Below are positions 60,412-64,000 of a stretch of 64,000 bases of DNA, piece after piece. A model generated the notes under the pieces. That model was not told where the DNA came from and did no database searches. It saw nothing but the letters and a program-made list of their open reading frames with translations. The translations under genes and the position numbers were made by a program. This DNA is from Amphiduros pacificus (taxonomy: Eukaryota; Annelida; Polychaeta; Phyllodocida; Hesionidae). The DNA is taken from contig OX439007.1 of the NCBI GenBank assembly GCA_949316495.1, forward strand, positions 13,923,479-13,987,478, written 5' to 3'. Within the stretch, counting starts at the first letter, position 1; each line of letters opens with the position of its first letter.

Positions 60412-61273
60412 TTATCTTGAAGGTGGCATCCATATACAGTGTCTTGGCCTTGTCGAGGACAGTCATCTGATCAGGTGTGGAGAACAGCAGGCACCTGGCA
60501 TCATCCACGAGTATGTCCTTCTGCCTGAAGTCGCCTGGAATGAAGCTCATATCCAAGTCAAAGCTGAGACTGGCTTGCTCTGCAGGACGGTCACTAGCGC
60601 GGGCTCTGTTGGCAGTACGGATGAGATTTCCTGGCTTCGGAAAACTGCCCTCTGGTCCATCACTTCTCGTTTTTTCACCGATCACTTGATCAACTATGCT
60701 GGAGGCTGGGCGGAAGATGTCTTGCCTTGACTTGAGCTTCACCTCAGCAGCAATCTCAACAGCAGTCTCAGCCCCGGGACAACTTTGGTGAGAGTGGCCA
60801 AAAGTACTAGGCACAAAGCTCTCTCCAATCTGCATGACGGAGGCTGAGCTGCGGTGAGTCTTGCTGCAGACACTGCACACCCAGGTATCCCTTGATGTTG
60901 CAGTCTTCTTCCACTTCTTTTTGTAAGAATGTTCATGGGAATCAACAAGTAATGGTTTGCCACGTGGAGAACCATTAGGGAGGATCTTGTAGGTGACCAC
61001 ATCATCTTCCCCAACACCAGGCAGGTCAGCAGGAACTTGTTGGTCAGGCATAGTGTCCTCTTCCGGGTCCGCTTGCTGCTCAAAGGTGGCACTAATGTCG
61101 AATGACTGGGCTGGGTCTGCTGGCAGGTCCTTGTCTACACCCTCTTCCTGTCTGCACCCCTGGTCAACCACAGCATCAACAGTAGTGCTCTCAGCAACTG
61201 GTACTGGGATATCTCGAAACATGCTGAGATCGGTCAGACTGGCCCTAATGCTCGTGGTATTCCTGGAGCTGTC
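60412..61273 (-). pseudogene. MULE transposase, N-terminal fragment with FLYWCH zinc finger
   Basis: The open frame runs from a likely acceptor (TATATTCCAAAG, exon starts 61273) through MFRDIPVPVAESTT. It has an acidic N-terminus, then a FLYWCH-type finger (SYKKKWKKTATSRDTWVCSV, CSKTHRSS, GHSHQ), then DDARCLLFSTPDQMTVLDK and TLYMDATFKI, which holds the first catalytic Asp. The reading frame continues a few codons into unrelated sequence and stops at 60383. The second catalytic Asp region is missing from the window. Confidence 0.8.
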
Positions 61274-61484
61274 CTTTGGAATATAAAAAGAGACATTTTA
61301 CACATTGCCAATTGAACACTTCATACTCACCTGTCACCATCTTACGTTAGTCTGCCCTACTGAAGCCGGTCTGACAAGGATGCTCCGGCATCATAGGTAG
61401 CCTGGTGGAATGGCTGGTAGAACGGATAGGAGGCATGTTGAAGTAGTGGTGGTTTAAGTCACTGTGACACAGAGATCTGCATCT

Positions 61485-61496
61485 CTTTTTATAGCC
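61485..61496 (-). promoter_or_regulatory. Candidate TATA box of the MULE transposase gene
   Basis: GGCTATAAAAAGAG on the minus strand. About 165 bp downstream is ATGGTGACAG|GTGAGT, a strong donor for a first exon, but its phase does not join cleanly to 61273, so the exon 1 model stays open. Confidence 0.4.
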
Positions 61497-61879
61497 AAAT
61501 CTGGCTGATGATCTACTCACATGCACTCACCTGTACAGCACAGTAGTGGTGGTTCAAACCTTGAGGTGAGAATCCAAACCCTTCTAACCAATTGTTTAGT
61601 GTGAACTGATACTGCAATTAGCATGTAATGCCAATTAACAAAATCCATGGTGCAACAAATAATACTTGAGAATCAAAGGAATGGCCATGTAGGTGTGATA
61701 CACCATCAAAACAGTGGCAGGCCTCCACTGCACATCAAAGGGTGTTAGGCATATCAAATGAAAAAAAAGTTATTACCTTTGATAGTGATCATCATATTCC
61801 ATTGGCTTTATAAAACTCAAAGATATTTGATAATGATATACATGTGTTGTATTTATTTTAGATTTATCAGTGCATTGTA

Positions 61880-62290
61880 AATGGAGATTATTGTAAATGA
61901 AAATATTCATTCAAATTTTGGTCTTCATATTCACACTGTTGACTTCTTCGTAACGCATAAGCCCAGTAGCCGCGTCAAGGCCAGTCATCATTTACTGGGT
62001 TCTTTTTTTTTTGTGTCCCAGAAAAATCAAATAAGTGGAGTAGCCAGTATAACATTATGCATACTTTAGAAACCTCAAATGTTGAATGACATTTGGTTTC
62101 AATTACTATTCTTAATATTTTACTTCAATCATCTGGCTATACCACTGTTCATACTTGGAGGGTCAACAATCACCAAGCCTATTGGAAATAACTGGGCTTA
62201 TCTAGCAAGCAAAACAGTACTAAGCAACAGAGTAAATTGCATGTAGCAATGTAAAACAAGCAAAATATTACCTAAAATAAAATGAAAACA
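61880..62290 (-). repeat. Repeat module C (inner right, inverted)
   Basis: Inverted relative to A and B. It starts TTGACTTCTTCGTAACGC, then AGCCCAGTAGCCGCGTCAAG, and ends CTGGGCTTATCTAGCAAGC. It is closer to A than to B in its outer part. Confidence 0.75.
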
Positions 62291-63840
62291 TAGCATATTT
62301 TATAAATATACTGCTCTGTTGTGTGAAACCAGTCTGAAATAACAATATCATTTTTTTCTTACTGAAATACCATCATTTTTTCTTATTGATATTACATTAA
62401 ACATTAAAAACAAACAAAATATTAGTGAATATGATAACAAGATAACAATAACTTTAATGATTAGTAAGTGCATAAAACCCAAAATCCAAATGTTTCACAT
62501 ATTAAATATTTGATAGCTTTCAATCTCACCCCCCTCTATATTGGTACCCAAAACAGTCTTCACCAGGCACCTACAACAAGACATCTGGAAGAATTACGAT
62601 GTTTAATTAATCTTGTTTGAAAAGAAAACATCAAGTAATAATACATTCCTATTTTACATAATGGTTACATAATTCATTCAGTTGCATCATAGTTGCACTC
62701 TCAGCAGAGTGAATCAACATAATTAACAAAATTAAAATAAATAAATAAGCAAATAATTACTTTAATTAATCATTGCAATGTAATTGAAGATCACTGGAAG
62801 TAAAAAAGATATTCATTCAAGCTATCATATTTCAAATTCACACTGATGACTTCTTCGTAACGCAAAAGCCCAGTAGCCACGCCAAGGCCAGTCATCATTT
62901 ACTGGGTTTAATGTTTTTTGTTTCCCAGAAAAACCAAAGTAGTGGGGTAGCCAGTACTATACTACTTCTATTTATAAAAAATATATTCAGTGAAGTTTTC
63001 AAAAACATTGGAAAATGTTAAGATGGCGTCATCATTCATTGTTGATAATTATAATTTATGATTGCATCATCTATGAGAAAACTGACATTTTGCGTGCCCT
63101 GTAGATTTCATATATTGTCACTGTTTTGTATTAAAATATAAGATGAACAGTTTCCTGCCCCAAATCATGAAAATTGTTAAATATTTCTGACTGAAACCAA
63201 CAAATGTGAATAATGTAACATGCTGTTATCATTCATTCTTGCTAATTATCATTTATGATTGCATTATCTTCGACAGAATGTTGTTTCATCTTACATTTCT
63301 ATGCAAAACAGTAACAATGTATGAACATATGCATGTAGAATTGAATTGTATTTTGGGAATAACAATGTTTTAATTTACTAACCTTTTGTTGAGAATATAG
63401 CTTTATCAGGTATATATTCATATCCTTTGTAAAATGTAGATGTGTTTTAAAAAAGTGAGGTCAAATACATCAATTCTAACAAGAGTAAGATCAGATCATG
63501 GAGTAATTAAGATGGAGGGTGGACTGGGGGAACATCAAAGGTTTCATGTGCGTTGTCCGCGACGCCTTATCTAAACCGGCTCACACCCACTAATTGGCAG
63601 CTTGGTCTGCCACTAATTGGCTGCTGGGCCGGCTGTCAGCAAGGGGGCTGGCAGATATGCTCAGCACCTCTGCAGTTTGACAGTTGTCAAAATGAATCCC
63701 TGAACTGTCAAACTTTTATCCCATATTATATCTTAATAAAGAATAGTCTTTCAGCAGTCTGCATTTACTAGTATACACAGTCTCTAAAAAGTCATAAATT
63801 TTTATACTGGTAGAAAGTTTATTAGAGTTTATTAGAGTGG
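62290..63840. other. AT-rich stretch between the MULE right arm and the PHD gene
   Basis: Apart from module D, I see only AT-rich unique sequence, plus a more GC-rich patch at 63480-63700 with two copies of CACTAATTGGC. No gene is supported. Confidence 0.5.
62775..62965 (-). repeat. Repeat module D (outer right, inverted, partial)
   Basis: It carries GATGACTTCTTCGTAACGC and AGCCCAGTAGCCACGCCAAG up to AGTGGGGTAGCCAGTA. The far half of the module is not recognisable. Confidence 0.7.
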
Positions 63841-63844
63841 CAAA

Positions 63845-64000
63845 ATGGAGGATTTCTCTGATGACTACACTCAAATTTATTGTTTCTGTCTGCAAGCTGA
63901 AACTATGGATATGATAGCTTGTGATAATCCAAATTGTGAATTAGAGTGGTTTCATCTCAGTTGTGTGGGACTTACTGAGGAAGAGGTTCCTGAGGGAGAA
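63845..64000 (+). CDS. PHD-finger protein, N-terminal part, runs off the window
   Basis: ATG at 63845, 52 codons open to the window end: [10 protein letters not shown], then [20 protein letters not shown] and [17 protein letters not shown]. The Cys4-His-Cys pattern (YCFC...CDNPNC...WFHLSC) is a PHD zinc finger of the ING-like, histone-tail-reading type. Position at the very N-terminus differs from ING proteins, where the finger is C-terminal. PHD fingers at protein starts also occur in transposon-derived proteins, so this could be a repeat protein. Later exons lie outside. Confidence 0.65.
   Translation, partial: MEDFSDDYTQIYCFCLQAETMDMIACDNPNCELEWFHLSCVGLTEEEVPEGE

Larger units (their letters stand above)
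55258..62965. mobile_element. Composite MULE element with inverted repeat modules and foreign internal segment
   Basis: The outer and inner modules on the left (55258-55632 and 55955-56350) are in plus orientation. Those on the right (61880-62290 and 62775-62965) are inverted. All share GATAAGCCCAGTT...CTGGCCTTGACGTGGCTACT...GAAGTCATCA. Between them are the two ends of one MULE transposase gene on the minus strand (61273-60412 and 57370-56825), separated by about 3 kb that encodes an unrelated protein. MULEs can carry long terminal inverted repeats (known). That these modules are its TIRs is inference from the symmetry. I could not find a target duplication. Confidence 0.5.

Overview
The window looks like invertebrate nuclear DNA, most likely from a lophotrochozoan and probably a bivalve mollusc. 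The evidence is AT-rich sequence, long introns with GT-AG borders, many minisatellites, tRNA-headed SINEs ending in a GTAAAACCCCAAACAAA-type tail, RNase-H-bearing and CR1/L2-like LINEs, and a FLYWCH/MULE transposon. The species call is inference. No prokaryotic or organellar genes are visible.

Left part (0.4-38.6 kb): one large minus-strand gene. I can thread 20 coding exons whose splice phases all agree. They total 5943 nt, or 1980 codons plus a stop. The N-terminus resembles the KIAA2012 family as I remember it (a PKTF-TR-GAL motif). The middle is long, polar and low-complexity, and the C-terminus is a charged coiled coil. Its introns hold tandem arrays with 30-, 35-, 38-, 40- and 70-bp units, a 1.6-kb pyrimidine-biased satellite, MITEs and a 3-kb foldback-like element. 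The 30-bp array lies across the end of the second-last coding exon.

Middle (38.6-44.8 kb): about 520 bp from that gene's start codon, and divergent from it, is TMEM258, a small subunit of the oligosaccharyltransferase complex. Its first coding exon holds only the ATG. Its second intron has U12-type splice signals. A 2.4-kb DNA transposon with 14-bp terminal inverted repeats and repeated GTCATTCCGTTACC motifs sits in its first intron.

44.8-55.2 kb: a repeat graveyard. A decayed RNase-H LINE is split by a younger CR1/L2-like LINE. Several SINEs of one family are present. A broken DUF6589-like gene is interrupted by a LINE fragment and SINEs.

55.2-63 kb: a composite element between inverted repeat modules. 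It carries the two ends of a MULE transposase on the minus strand: a FLYWCH finger with the first catalytic Asp, and the C-terminal part. The middle of the transposase is replaced by about 3 kb of foreign sequence. That sequence encodes a coiled-coil, degenerate SGNH-fold and KH-domain protein, preceded by about 15 small hairpins that share an NTNTGR loop while their stems vary with base pairing kept. This is the most unusual part of the window. At the right edge a PHD-finger gene begins and runs off the end.
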